DNA from: Lentinula raphanica | Taxonomy: Eukaryota > Basidiomycota > Agaricomycetes > Agaricales > Omphalotaceae | Assembly: GCA_027919835.1 (NCBI GenBank) | Contig: JANVFP010000074.1 | Span: 1-12,458 of the forward strand | Length of the DNA: 12,458 nucleotides | Reading direction: 5' to 3' | Shown: positions 1-8,629 of the stretch, piece by piece | How positions within the stretch are numbered: the first letter of the stretch is position 1 | Layout: each line of letters begins with the position of its first letter | Translations under genes and position numbers: made by a program | Notes under the pieces: model-generated | Databases searched by the model: none | Told to the model about the DNA's origin: nothing | Seen by the model: only the letters and a program-made list of their open reading frames with translations

Positions 1-134
1 GTATGATGAAGGTGGAGACCTTCATGTACATACCTGTTGTGATGAATAGTGCACTATAATTGCTGGGAGATGATCTGTTGTTTGCAGAGGCCTGCAGAAA
101 GGCTCCCTACCCTTGGAATCCGCCTTCATGTCGA
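1..134 (-). repeat. Repeat Y, partial copy (reverse), TCGA end at 134
   Basis: Reverse-complement copy of the inner about 134 bp of a repeat seen five times in the window (also 5730-6148, 8630-8763, 9175-9590, 12253-12458). I orient Y so that it begins TCGACATGAAGG; here that end is at 131-134 and abuts repeat X. Base 1 lies in the foot of Y's hairpin (GTATG at 1-5), the same point at which the mirrored copy ends at 8763, so the true outer extent cannot be judged from this edge. No reading frame is conserved between Y copies. Confidence 0.9.
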
Positions 135-224
135 CCTCTGCCTTTTGCACTCAGGTGGACAGGAAGTAAGAGTTAGCCAACACTGGGCCAAAGCCCATAA
201 CATTCAGAGCGGATCATGGAGGGC
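135..224 (-). repeat. Repeat X, 3'-terminal segment of copy A
   Basis: About 90 bp that, on the minus strand, follows the 3' UTR of copy A and runs directly into Y. It is matched in reverse complement by 8539-8629, in the same position after copy B. Its outer 75 bp recur in the opposite orientation at 4995-5069. X therefore flanks copy A as an inverted pair, which suits the inverted terminal repeat of a DIRS-type element. That role is inferred from position. Confidence 0.8.
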
Positions 225-226
225 TA

Positions 227-449
227 CATCAGGAAAAATCTATCTAGACCCAGGTTGCCTGGAGACACCCCCAAAATTCCAGGCAGTTTCAAGTTCTTGA
301 AATGATTTTAAGTCAACCTTATGTCTTCAGGCTTACCTAAGTTGCTTTGAAAATCTTGGAAATCTTTCAGAATCTCTGGGAAGCCTGGGAAGCCTAAGCT
401 TTTGGGGGGTGTCTCTAGGCTCTCTGAGCCCAAGGTATTTTTCCTGATG
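227..449. mobile_element. MITE with TA target-site duplication (Tc1/mariner-like ends)
   Basis: A 223-bp insertion absent from the matching site in copy B. The ends are inverted: CATCAGGAAAAAT at 227-239 and ATTTTTCCTGATG at 437-449. Weaker inverted similarity continues inward for about 50 bp and includes a GGAGACACCCCC / AGAGACACCCCCC block. The insertion is flanked by TA at 225-226 and 450-451. The empty site is visible at 8537-8538, where a single TA joins the same flanks. It has no coding capacity. TA duplication and short inverted ends are typical of non-autonomous Tc1/mariner-type elements; the exact family is not identifiable here. Confidence 0.9.
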
Positions 450-451
450 TA

Positions 452-570
452 TAATGCTATGAGATGTTGTTGAGGGGTGATGGTGGTGAAAGAAAATGTG
501 AATGAGACGCCGAGTAAATGGTTGTATATCAGATTGGATGGTGTTACAATAATACTATTGTACAGTGCAA
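452..570 (-). other. 3' untranslated region of copy A
   Basis: Non-coding stretch between the YR remnant and the MITE, matching 8418-8536 downstream of copy B's YR apart from small indels. Reading frames here are not shared with copy B. No polyadenylation signal could be assigned with confidence. Confidence 0.7.
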
Positions 571-1559
571 GATCTTTGGGCTTGTTGAGTGAAGCTAGTT
601 TAGTTCTGCCCTTACTGTAGGATGTCTCTGATATATATTTCCAAGCTGTAGAAGACCAACGTCCCAAGGCCATTATCACAGATTCTGAAAGACCAAGTCT
701 GGCATAAAAAGTTGCACCACCAGCCTCTGAGTGAATGTCCACCAAACTCCCTACCAACATAAGCAAAGAACCTGGATTCAAACCATGATCTAGAGGGGAG
801 TGTTCCATCTTCACAGAGGAACAATGCAGGCCTGGCTCCATGTAGTTTGTCTCTGATAGTACAGTATTCCTTTAGTAGAGACACAGGACTGGCCACTGCT
901 TGATGACTTTGGAGAATATCTGTTCCATGGTAAAAAGGATCACTCTTGTGATAAGGCAAGTGGTAACCAGCTCTGCCATGCTCAAACTTGAGAGAGGCTC
1001 GCTTGATCACCTTACGCCAGTCACGCAGATCACGCTGATTAGGAACAGTAAGTTCACCAATGCGGTGACAGCCATAGAAGCCACAGCTCATGAGAGTTGC
1101 AAACAGAAGATCATCATAAGAGAGATGACGAGAGTCATAAAAGAGTTGGATATGAGATATTTGAAGAGGAGGTTTCCTCTTGACTGGGTCAGCTCTAACT
1201 TTCTTGGAACCTCTGATTGTAGCTTGAACCAGAGGATGAGCACGAGACTCATCAAAGTGAGGATAGAGTTGTTTGAGAAAGTGACGAGCACCAGAGAGAT
1301 ATTTGGGTCCAGAAGCAATGTGTCTGGATGTGTAGGCAATGTATCTGGAGAGTGTGGATGGAGTAGGATCCAGATCAAGTTTGTGTGAGGTGCAGAAGTG
1401 GATGTAATCTCTATAGTTCTGTTTGGTAGACTTTTCAATGGCATGGGCTTGAAGGAATAACACCAAGTCATCTAACTTGTGCAAGTCCATTGGAGGGTGA
1501 GCAGAGTGCCCTTGTCTCTTTCTCTGCTCACCCATGGCCTCTAAAAGGACTCTCTCCAT
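571..1559 (-). pseudogene. Tyrosine recombinase of copy A, C-terminus frameshifted
   Basis: Integrase-type tyrosine recombinase of a YR retrotransposon, which would insert the circular cDNA without target-site duplication. The ATG at 1559 lies 19 nt inside the end of pol. The N-terminal half is open (core-binding region with STKQNYRDY and a helical SGARHFLKQL stretch) and continues into the catalytic domain with the first Arg in YGCHRIGEL, a candidate catalytic Lys in LPYHKSDPF and the HSLR box. Just after HSLR an extra base near 724 shifts the frame, and several 1-bp losses follow between 600 and 660. The segment with Trp and the nucleophilic Tyr is therefore no longer in frame, although its DNA survives (WKYI around 630-650). 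The copy B stop codon is also lost. Almost certainly inactive. Confidence 0.9.
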
Positions 1560-3551
1560 CGCGCCGGCAGTAGCTCTCTTGGAGGCTCAAAAGTGCGGAC
1601 GCGGTAGGAGGGGAACTGGAGCTTGAAGTCATCCAGTAGAAGTCTAGATAGAAGGTCTGCCTTGATGTTATCCTTGCCAGGAATGTGACGAACTCTGATA
1701 TCAATACCAGTCTTGAGAACTATACCAGCAATAGCCAGCAGGATGGAGTTGTGTGATGATTCTTTGACTGCAAGAGAGCTGAGAACTTGTACAGAATCCA
1801 GACTGTCTGAAAAGAAGAGAGCTCTCTTGGGTGGACTAGGTTTTGAAGCAATATGATGAAGCCTGATAGAATAGCCATTAGCTCCCTAAAGAAGATGTCT
1901 ACAATTGGGCTGCCAGGAGTAGGATGCACTTGATAGCAAAACCCATTACTGGCATAGACAAAGGAGAGGCCAATATTGCTTGCATCAGTCCAACACACAA
2001 AATCTGCTTCACTGTCACTCCATGCTTGGGCATCTACAAATCGTATCCCAATGGCAGACTTGAGCATGTCAGAGAACCAAGTCAGGTCTCTATGCACTTC
2101 ACCATTGATAGGGATGTGACGAAATTGGAGTGTCTTCCCACTCATTTTGCGATACATTTCAGTGAGAGCAGGCCTAGCCCAGGGAAGAACATTGAGTGAC
2201 CAGTTTAGAGAACCTGTCAGATGCTGCCAGTCTCTGAGTGCAGCTTTACGGTTTGGGGATGAGAGGAATGTGTGGATGGCTTCAACAAGTCCATCAATGG
2301 ATTCTTGAGTCAAAGAAATGGAACCCTTCATGATGTCTGTCAAGAAGCCAATGATTAACAGCCAGACTCCCCAATCTTGCTTTCTGTCTTCATAGGGGCA
2401 GTCAATCATGTCCCAAAAGACTAGAAGCTGTACTTGTCTCTTGGGATACTTCTTGCCATGAAATGTGATTAGATTCCTCTTGAAGTCCCAGCCAAAGAAA
2501 TCATCCATGTAGACATGTAGATTAGGGATTCCTAGCTTTCAGTCCCAAACCAGCATAGTAGTGCAGATACAGAGCACCAACAGCGAGGAGATGTTCTGGT
2601 TCCAAAGACTAATCTCCTGACAATATGAAATCTTCCTTCAACAGATACAACTTGACACAGTTGCCAAAGAGGATGAGCAGGGAGATTGAGGAAAGCTTTA
2701 GCTACATCACTCTTGAATAGTACAAGCTCCTCATTAGGGTGCTCCTTGATAACATCATTGAGCACCTGGCCAAAAGTGTGCATGTCATCATATTTGACTT
2801 TGGCTTCATCCCTAGGAATACCATCATTAAGACCTGATGCAGTTTGGTCCATGACAACTCTGGCTTTCCCCTTCTGCCAGACTACAAACATAGGGGAAAC
2901 TTTCATGCCAGGTAAGAGTACAAAGTCTTCTGGTAGTGCTTCTGACCACCTCCCAGCAGCTACTTCCTGATCTCTGTGAGCTTTGAGTGCAGCAATGTCC
3001 ACTTCCTCAGTGACATAGTTCTCTACTTTCTGCTTGCATTCCTCTTCCCACTCTGCTTCATAGAAAGGCCAGAATCCTTCTCTCAGAGAGCGGATTACAG
3101 AAGCAACAAAGGGCTGATTGGGATGAGTGGATAAGAGGAGTTCCAAGCGATCCACATTGAAGGGAGTTTCAACTTTGATATAACTAGACATAGAGTGCAA
3201 AGTGGCAAGAATTTGAGGATTGTTCAAAAGATGTTCAGGAGGTGAAGGTAGAGGAGGTGCAGTCATTGTAGATGTGATACTGGGAGGAATAATATTACAA
3301 GATGAACTAGAAGAAGACCATAGATAACCACGTCTAAAACGTGGATTTGAAGCAGATTGGGCAGAGTCCAGAGTATGCTTTGTACCAGCCAGTGATTTAG
3401 GCCCTTGAAGAGCGCTTTCTACTCTCTCTGCGACGCTTTTGGAGCTGGTCATAGCAGGACTGGTTGTCAATGGCTCTGTGCTGTTCCCCACACTCACTGC
3501 AGTAGCCATGCTTCCTGTTATTAGGACAGGGCTCTGAACACCTCTTCTCAT
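1541..3551 (-). pseudogene. Pol (reverse transcriptase / RNase H) of copy A, two frameshifts
   Basis: The most complete pol in the window. It starts at an ATG (3551) inside the gag 3' end, in the +1 frame relative to gag. The N-terminal linker is Ser/Pro-rich. The RT fingers follow (KARVVMDQT and SGLNDGIPR, about 2810-2880), then motif A SDVAKAFLNL (catalytic Asp codon 2706-2708), the FGTRTSP box, and YMDDFF (2500-2511). RNase H follows with TDAS and FFREL (Glu codon 1882-1884). A 1-bp loss near 2538 separates the FGTRTSP half from the YMDD half, and another near 1861 breaks RNase H before its third acidic residue. The 3' end overlaps the YR ATG. The RT belongs to a YR retrotransposon by context; no methyltransferase domain is seen. 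Confidence 0.92.
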
Positions 3552-4995
3552 TCCAGAGATACAAGGTGTTCACGACGCTTTGAACTGGGAGAGGAAGAAG
3601 ATTGGCCACCACCAGAAGGCCTCTTTCTAGCAGATAACAACTCTTTGAGCAGAAGAGTGTGGAAGCTCTCTGGATTGCCCAGATCAAATGGAGTGTTGGC
3701 AGCCTTCTGCCTAGCTTCTTTATCAACCCTGATAGCAATAGATGGATCATAAGGGGAAGATCTAAAGTACTCCATGATTTGAGATTTGTATGTCTCCAGC
3801 TCAATTTTTCGATGTGGATAAACTTTGAGCAATGGAGCAGTCCAAGCATCAAAAACTCGGAGCCACTGGGACTCAGAAGTGACAGGAACAGACTTGAGTA
3901 CTTGATCCTTACGAACCAGCTTGTACTCTGACCCAAAGTCTCTGCTATCATCATAAGTAGATGAGGAGAAGCTGACCAGTGCAGCATAGACTTTATCAAA
4001 GTCAACAAAGCGGTCCTTGACAATGAGCGAAGCAGAGAGACAGGGAGAGGGTCAGAGAAAGGCTGAGCAGCCAACAGTGATACAACAGGGTCCAGATTGC
4101 TCTCAACAGCAAAGAGATTCTTGAGCTCCCAAGTTTTCTGCACATGAGCAGGAAGAGATGTAGGCCCTGACAAATGGGCCAAGTGAGGAGCAGCTTCAAG
4201 AAGTGCAGCAGGAAGCATTGAAGCAGTAGCAGTAGGTTGTGAAGGAGAGGCAAGAAGCCTAGCCAAGGCATCTCTCCCAGCCTGTAGAATAGGCTCTGAA
4301 TCTTGAGCAGAAGTGCCAGAGTCAAGCTGAGCTTGCTCAGCATCCAAGTCCTGAATCTGGGCTTGCATGCTAGCCCAAGCAGCCTCATTGACAGCATCCT
4401 CATGAGAGACAGCAGTCTGATCTGCTGAAACAGCAGCCTCCTTCCCTTTGAGTTTGTCTCTCTTAAACTGATTGGTCTCTCTCTGAATATCCATGATCTG
4501 GGACACATAGTCTTGGGATACAACAGGATCATTGGATGATATATCTCTAATAGCCCTAAAGGCTTCCATAGCATTGATTTCCTCATTTCTGAACTGTTCA
4601 ACAACTTCCTGCAGAGTCCTGGCTTGTTCACTGACTGCCTGAAACTCCAGAGCTTGCTCAGGGTCATCAGAGAGCCTGGCAGCAAGGGAGGGAGGAGGTG
4701 ACAAGTGGGGAGCAGCAGAGGAAGATGGAACATCAGAGGGATGAGGAGACACAGATCTGAAGTGGACATGAGCTCTACCCTGTTTAGAGGAGCTAGAAGC
4801 GCCCATGGAGTGCTCAGGAAGTGAGCTAGAGGTGTTCTGAGAGTGAGAAGGCATGTTAGAGGACTTTTGAGAGGAAGGGAGCAACTTTGATCTGGCCTGA
4901 TCTGGCCTGATCTGATCAGATAAGGGTTTGAGGCGAGTTTGTGCAGGATTGAGGGGCCTAGAGGCCTCAGAAGCACTCTGATCTGCTCTGATCTT
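3397..4995 (-). pseudogene. Gag-like protein of copy A, 5'-truncated with compensating frameshifts
   Basis: Nucleocapsid/Gag-type protein of the same element. The N-terminal about 50 codons and 5' UTR are missing: at 4995 the sequence passes straight into inverted repeat X, which happens to keep the frame open, with no in-frame ATG visible there. Readable parts are a Ser/Pro/Asp-Gln-rich N-terminus (SDQIRPDQ repeats), a Glu/Gln-rich coiled-coil-like stretch (EQARTLQEV ... NEEINAMEAF), a conserved globular part, and a C-terminal Cys/His cluster (CSEPC ... HGYCSECGEQH) followed by a very basic tail. Indels near 4030 and near 3560 put about 470 nt between them in the wrong frame; they compensate, so one long open frame runs to the TGA at 3397-3399 although its middle is not native. 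Confidence 0.85.
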
Positions 4996-5069
4996 CTGAA
5001 TGTTATGGGCTTTGGCCCAGTGTTGGCTAACTCTTACTTCCTGTCCCACCTGAGTGCAAAAGGCAGAGG
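4995..5069 (+). repeat. Repeat X, 75-bp copy between two gag fragments
   Basis: Matches the outer 75 bp of X at 8555-8629 in direct orientation and of 135-209 in inverted orientation. On its left the copy A gag is cut at codon KIRADQ; on its right a second gag fragment begins near the Cys/His cluster. It therefore forms the 5' boundary of copy A, inverted relative to the 3' X. At most one or two bases are shared at the left joint. Confidence 0.85.
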
Positions 5070-5729
5070 CCCACACTCACTGCAGTAGCCATGCTTCCTG
5101 TTATTAGGACAGGGCTCTGAACACCTCTTCTCATTCCAGAGGATACAAGGTGTGTCACGACGTTTTGAACTGGGAGAGGAAGATGATGAACTACTGCCAG
5201 AAGGCCTCTTTCTAGCAGATAACAACTCTTTGAGCAGAAGAGTGTGGAAGCTCTCTGGATTGCCCAGGTCAAAGGGAGTGTTGGCAGCCTTCTGTCTAGC
5301 TTCCCTATCAACCCTGATAGCAACAGATGGATCATAAGGGGAAGATCTAAAGTACTCCATAATTTGACATTTGTATGTCTCCAGCTCAATTTTTCGATGT
5401 GGATAAACCTTGAGCAAAGGAGCAGTCCATGCATCAAAAACTCGGAGCCATTGGGACTCAGAAGTGACAGGAACAGACTTGAGTACTTGATCCTTACGAA
5501 CCAGCTTGTACTCTGACCCAAAGTCTCTGCTATCATCATAAGTAGATGAGGAGAAGCTAACCAAGGCAGCATAGACCTTGTCAAAGTCAACAAAGCGGTC
5601 CTTGACAATGAGGCGCAGCAAGGAGACAGGGAGAGGGTCAGAGAAAGGCTGAGCAGCCAACAGTGATACAACAGGGTCCAGATTGCTCTCAGCAGCAAAG
5701 AGATTCTTGAGCTCCCAAGTTTTCTGCAC
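5070..5729 (-). pseudogene. Second Gag fragment (middle to Cys/His cluster)
   Basis: A 220-codon gag piece truncated at both ends, running on the minus strand from VQKTWELKN to CSECG and corresponding to about 11349-12007 of copy D. Its frame is undamaged: it lacks the indels of copy A, so it shows the native reading of the globular region (LIVKDRFVDFDKVYAAL, SRDFGSEYKLVRKDQ, YPHRKIELETYK) before the Ser-rich linker and Cys/His cluster. It abuts Y's outer end at 5730 and X at 5069. It duplicates a region also present in copy A, so it comes from a different element copy. No start codon of its own is evident. Confidence 0.88.
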
Positions 5730-6148
5730 TTGTTCTCATCCCGAAGAGGACATGGAGCCGCATATTTTCACTTAAGACACCTAAGGGATCCATCCAGAAC
5801 TGCGTGGTGTAGAGCGAAATGTAAATCAAAAGCTCTATTAGAGGATTCTGAGCACTTTGGTGAAAAAGTGTGCATAACTCCACACAGACTGGGTATCATC
5901 ACTAGGTCATAGTGGACAACTTGTAGGGGCAATAGAGCTCTGTATGCGTACACAGTATAGTGGCAAGAGCACTTGAGGGTGGCCAGCAATTAAGTGTATT
6001 CATGTACACATTAGGTATGATGAAGGTGAAGACCTTCATGTACATACCTGTTGTGATGAATAGTGCACTATAATTGCTGGGAGATGATCTGTTGTTTGCA
6101 GAGGCCTGCAGAAAGGCTCCCTACCCTTGGAATCCGCCTTCATGTCGA
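5730..6148 (-). repeat. Repeat Y, full-length copy (reverse)
   Basis: About 419 bp, matched nearly base for base in reverse complement by 9175-9590, with scattered substitutions and small indels. Outer end TTGTTCTCATCCC at 5730; inner end CATGTCGA at 6141-6148. It lies between a gag fragment pointing left and RT sequence pointing right. The flanks carry no target-site duplication and come from unrelated positions of the retroelement, so this is not a simple insertion into one copy. It contains a strong hairpin at 6013-6049. Apparent short reading frames are interrupted by a 1-bp indel relative to the other full copy, so I regard it as non-coding. Confidence 0.9.
6013..6049. other. Hairpin in repeat Y (5730 copy)
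   Basis: AGGTATG plus ATGAAGGT pairs with ACCTTCAT plus CATACCT around a GAAG loop (6028-6031), with a 3-nt bulge at 6040-6042. That is a 15-bp stem, present in the other full copy at 9274-9310. Confidence 0.8.
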
Positions 6149-7420
6149 GAGGAGGCCAAAGTCAAATATGATGACATGCACACTTTTGGCCAGGTGCTCA
6201 ATGATGTTATCAAAGAGCACCCTAATGAGGAGCTTGTACTATTCAAGAGTGATGTAGCTAAAGCTTTCCTCAATCTCCCTGCTCATCCTCTCTGGCAACT
6301 GTGCCAAGTTGTATCTGTTGAAGGAAGATTTCATATTGTCAGGAGACTGGTCTTTGGAACTAGAACCTCTCCTCGCTGTTGGTGCTCTGTATCTGCACTT
6401 CTCTGTTGGTTTGGGACTGAGAAGCTAGGCATCCCTAATCTACATGTCTACATGGATGACTTCTTTGGCTGGGACTTCAAGAGGAATCTGATCACCTTTC
6501 ATGGCAAGAAGTATCCCAAGAGACAAGTACAGCTTCTAGTCTTTTGGGATATGATTGACTGCCCCTATGAAGACAGGAAACAAGACTGGGGAGTCTGGCT
6601 CTTAATTATTGGCTTCTTGACAGATATCATGAAAGGCTCCATCTCTTTGACTCAGGAATCCATAGATGGACTTGTGGAAGCCATTCACACTTTCCTCTCA
6701 TCTCCCAATCGTAAAGCTGCACTCAGAGACTGGCAGCACCTCACAGGTTCTTTGAACTGGTCACTCAATGTTCATCCATGGGCCAGGCCTGCTCTCACAG
6801 AAATGTATCGCAAAATGAGTGGCAAAACACTTCAATTTCGTCACATCCCTATCAATGGTGAAGTGCATAGAGATCTGACCTGGTTCTCTGACATGCTCAA
6901 GTCTGCCATTGGGATACGATTTGTAGATGCCCAAGCATGGAGTGACAGTGAAGCAGACTTTGTGTGCTGGACTGATGCTAGCAATATAGGACTGTCCTTT
7001 GTTTATGCCAGCAATGGGTTTTGCTATCAAGTGCATCCAGCTCCTGGCAGCCCAATAGTAGACATCTTCTTCAGGAAGCTGCTGGCTATTCTATCAGGAC
7101 TCCATCACATTGCATCCAAACCTAGTCCACCCAAAAGAGCTCTGTTCTTCTCAGATAGCCTGGACTCTGTTCAAGTGCTCAGCTCTCTTGCAGTCAAAGA
7201 ATCATCACACAACTCCATCCTCCTTGCTATTGCTGGTATAGTTCTCAAGACTGAAATTGACATCAGAGTTCGTCATATACCTGGCAAGGATAACATCAAG
7301 GCAGACCTTCTATCTAGACTCCTACTGGATGACTTCAAGCTCCAGTTCCCCTCCTACCGCGTCCGCACTTTTGAGCCTCCAAGAGAGCTACTGCCGGCGC
7401 GATGGAGAGAGTCCTTTTAG
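6149..7420 (+). pseudogene. Pol (reverse transcriptase / RNase H) of copy B, 5'-truncated
   Basis: RT palm and RNase H in one uninterrupted frame, but starting abruptly at repeat Y; the pol N-terminus and RT fingers present in copy A are missing. Upstream Y sequence stays in frame for about 25 codons but offers only TTG, not ATG. Visible motifs: SDVAKAFLNL (Asp codon 6251-6253), FGTRTSP, YMDDFF (6449-6460). RNase H has TDAS (Asp 6974-6976), the third acidic residue in SDSLDSV (7154-7156), and the closing HIPGKDNIKADLLSRL (His 7274, Asp 7304). The position expected to hold the catalytic Glu reads Lys (AAG 7076-7078), whereas copy A has GAG. The TAG at 7418-7420 overlaps the YR ATG. Confidence 0.92.
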
Positions 7421-8417
7421 AGGCCATGGGTGAGCAGAGGAGGAGACAAGGGCGCTCTGCTCACCCTCCTATGGACTTGAACAAGTTAGATGACTTGGTG
7501 TTATTTCTTCAAGCCCATGCTATTGAAAGTCTACCAAACAGAACTATACTACAGGTGCTAGGGATTACATCCACTTCTGCACATCACACAAACTTGACCT
7601 GGATCCTACTCCATCTACACTCTCCAGATACATTGCCTACACATCCAGACACATTGCCTCTGGACCCAAATATCTCTCTGGTGCTTGTCACTTTCTCAAA
7701 CAACTGTATCCTCACTTTAATGAATCTCGTGCTCATCCTCTGGTTCAAGCTACAATCAGAGGATCCAAGAAAGTTAGAGCTGATCCAGTCAAGAGGAAGC
7801 CTCCTCTTCAAATTTCTCATATCCAACTCTTCTATGACTCTCGTCATCTCTCTCATCTCTCCTATGATGATCTTCTGTTTGCAAGTCTCATGAGCTGTGG
7901 CTTCTATGGCTGTCACCGCATTGGTGAACTCACTGTTCCTAATCAGCATGATCTGCGTGACTGGCGTAAGGTGATCAAGCGGGCCTCTCTCAAGTTTGAG
8001 AATGGCAGAGCTGGTTACCACTTGCCTTATCACAAGAGTGATCCTTTTTACCATGGAACAGATATTCTCCACAGTCATCAAGCAGTGGCTAGTCCTGTGT
8101 CTCTCCTCAAGGAATACTGTACTATCAGAGACAAACTACATGGAGCCAGGCCTGCATTGTTCCTCTGTGAAGATGGAACACTCCCCTCTAGATCCTGGTT
8201 TGAATCCAGGTTCTTTGCTTACGTTGGTAGGGAGTTTGGTGGACATTCACTCAGAGCTGGTGGTGCAACCTTCTATGCCAGACTTGGACTTTCAGAATCT
8301 GTGATAATGGCCTTGGGACGTTGGTCTTCTACAGCTTGGAAAATATATATCAGAGACAATCCTACAGTAAGGGCAGAACTACAACTAGCTTCACTCAAAC
8401 AAGCCCAAAGATCTTGA
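7402..8417 (+). pseudogene. Tyrosine recombinase of copy B, one net frameshift
   Basis: Same recombinase as in copy A, but with a complete catalytic domain. The ATG at 7402 lies within the pol end (19-nt overlap, different frame). A 1-bp loss near 7527 (GAAAAG to GAAAG) shifts the frame early; from there the correct frame stays open to the TGA at 8415-8417. A 12-bp insertion near 7548-7560 and a 9-bp repeat near 7851-7859 keep the frame. Catalytic residues: Arg in YGCHRIGEL (7917-7919), candidate Lys in LPYHKSDPF, HSLR box (His 8244, Arg 8253), Trp in GRWSS (8322), nucleophile Tyr in WKIYIRD (8346-8348). The pentad spacing fits DIRS/Ngaro recombinases. As the sequence stands, no full-length product can be read. 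Confidence 0.92.
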
Positions 8418-8538
8418 CACTGTACAATAGTATCATTGTAACACCATCCAATCTGATATACAACCATTTACCTTGCGTCTCATTCACATTTTCTCTCACC
8501 ACCATCCACCCCTCAACAACATCTCATAGCAATTTATA
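8418..8538 (+). other. 3' untranslated region of copy B with the empty MITE site
   Basis: Non-coding stretch after the YR stop, C-rich near 8500-8520. It ends in the single TA at 8537-8538, which is the unoccupied target of the MITE found in copy A. Confidence 0.75.
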
Positions 8539-8629
8539 GCCCTCCATGATCCGCTCTGAATGTTATGGGCTTTGGCCCAGTGTTGGCTAACTCTAACTTC
8601 CTGTCCCACCTGAGTGCAAAAGGCAGAGG
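8539..8629 (+). repeat. Repeat X, 3'-terminal segment of copy B
   Basis: Reverse complement of 135-224 and, for its last 75 bp, direct match of 4995-5069. It ends GGCAGAGG and passes directly into Y, the same X-to-Y joint as in copy A. That makes X plus Y the likely native 3' end of the element, or else a joint copied with the inverted repeat. Confidence 0.82.

Larger units (their letters stand above)
1..2810. repeat. Left arm of a large inverted repeat (partner 6149-8763)
   Basis: From Y through X, 3' UTR, YR and pol, this arm is the reverse complement of 6149-8763; positions 2810 and 6149 are the matching inner limits, 1 and 8763 the outer ones. The arms are very similar but carry many private substitutions and 1-bp indels, plus the MITE in this arm. 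The spacer is about 3.3 kb. Confidence 0.9.
135..5069 (-). mobile_element. YR retrotransposon copy A (gag-RT-RNaseH-YR), defective
   Basis: The longest copy, reading right to left: X (inverted), truncated gag, pol, YR, 3' UTR with a MITE, X. The flanks are different sequences (Y on the left, a second gag fragment on the right) with no target-site duplication, as expected for YR-mediated or recombinational joining. The gene order, and the absence of methyltransferase, LTRs or a DDE integrase, place it with Ngaro/DIRS-type elements rather than Gypsy or Copia. All three genes carry frameshifts. Confidence 0.85.

Noticed and set aside
900..1388. Plus-strand 162-codon frame, with a similar antisense frame at 7584-8081
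   Set aside because: Both are antisense to the YR gene; they recur only because the gene is repeated and have no motifs of their own.
4002..4976. Leu-rich long frames in gag (also 10174-11808 and 5027-5698)
   Set aside because: They are out-of-frame shadows of gag. The Leu/Ser richness comes from the CT-rich codons of the real frame.
4995..5076. Alternative N-terminus for copy A gag supplied by repeat X
   Set aside because: It would need a GTG start. Fragment C and copy D show the real N-terminus and 5' UTR, so this is a truncation joint.
6074..6148. Y-encoded N-terminus fused in frame to RT of copy B
   Set aside because: The frame is open but the only start there is TTG, and the joint lies at different retroelement positions elsewhere, so it is an accident of the junction.
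5730..6148. Y as a solo LTR, Helitron or SINE
   Set aside because: It has no TG...CA ends with target-site duplication, no CTRR end with the usual Helitron hairpin placement, and no clear A/B boxes or tail. The flanks are unrelated positions of one element family.
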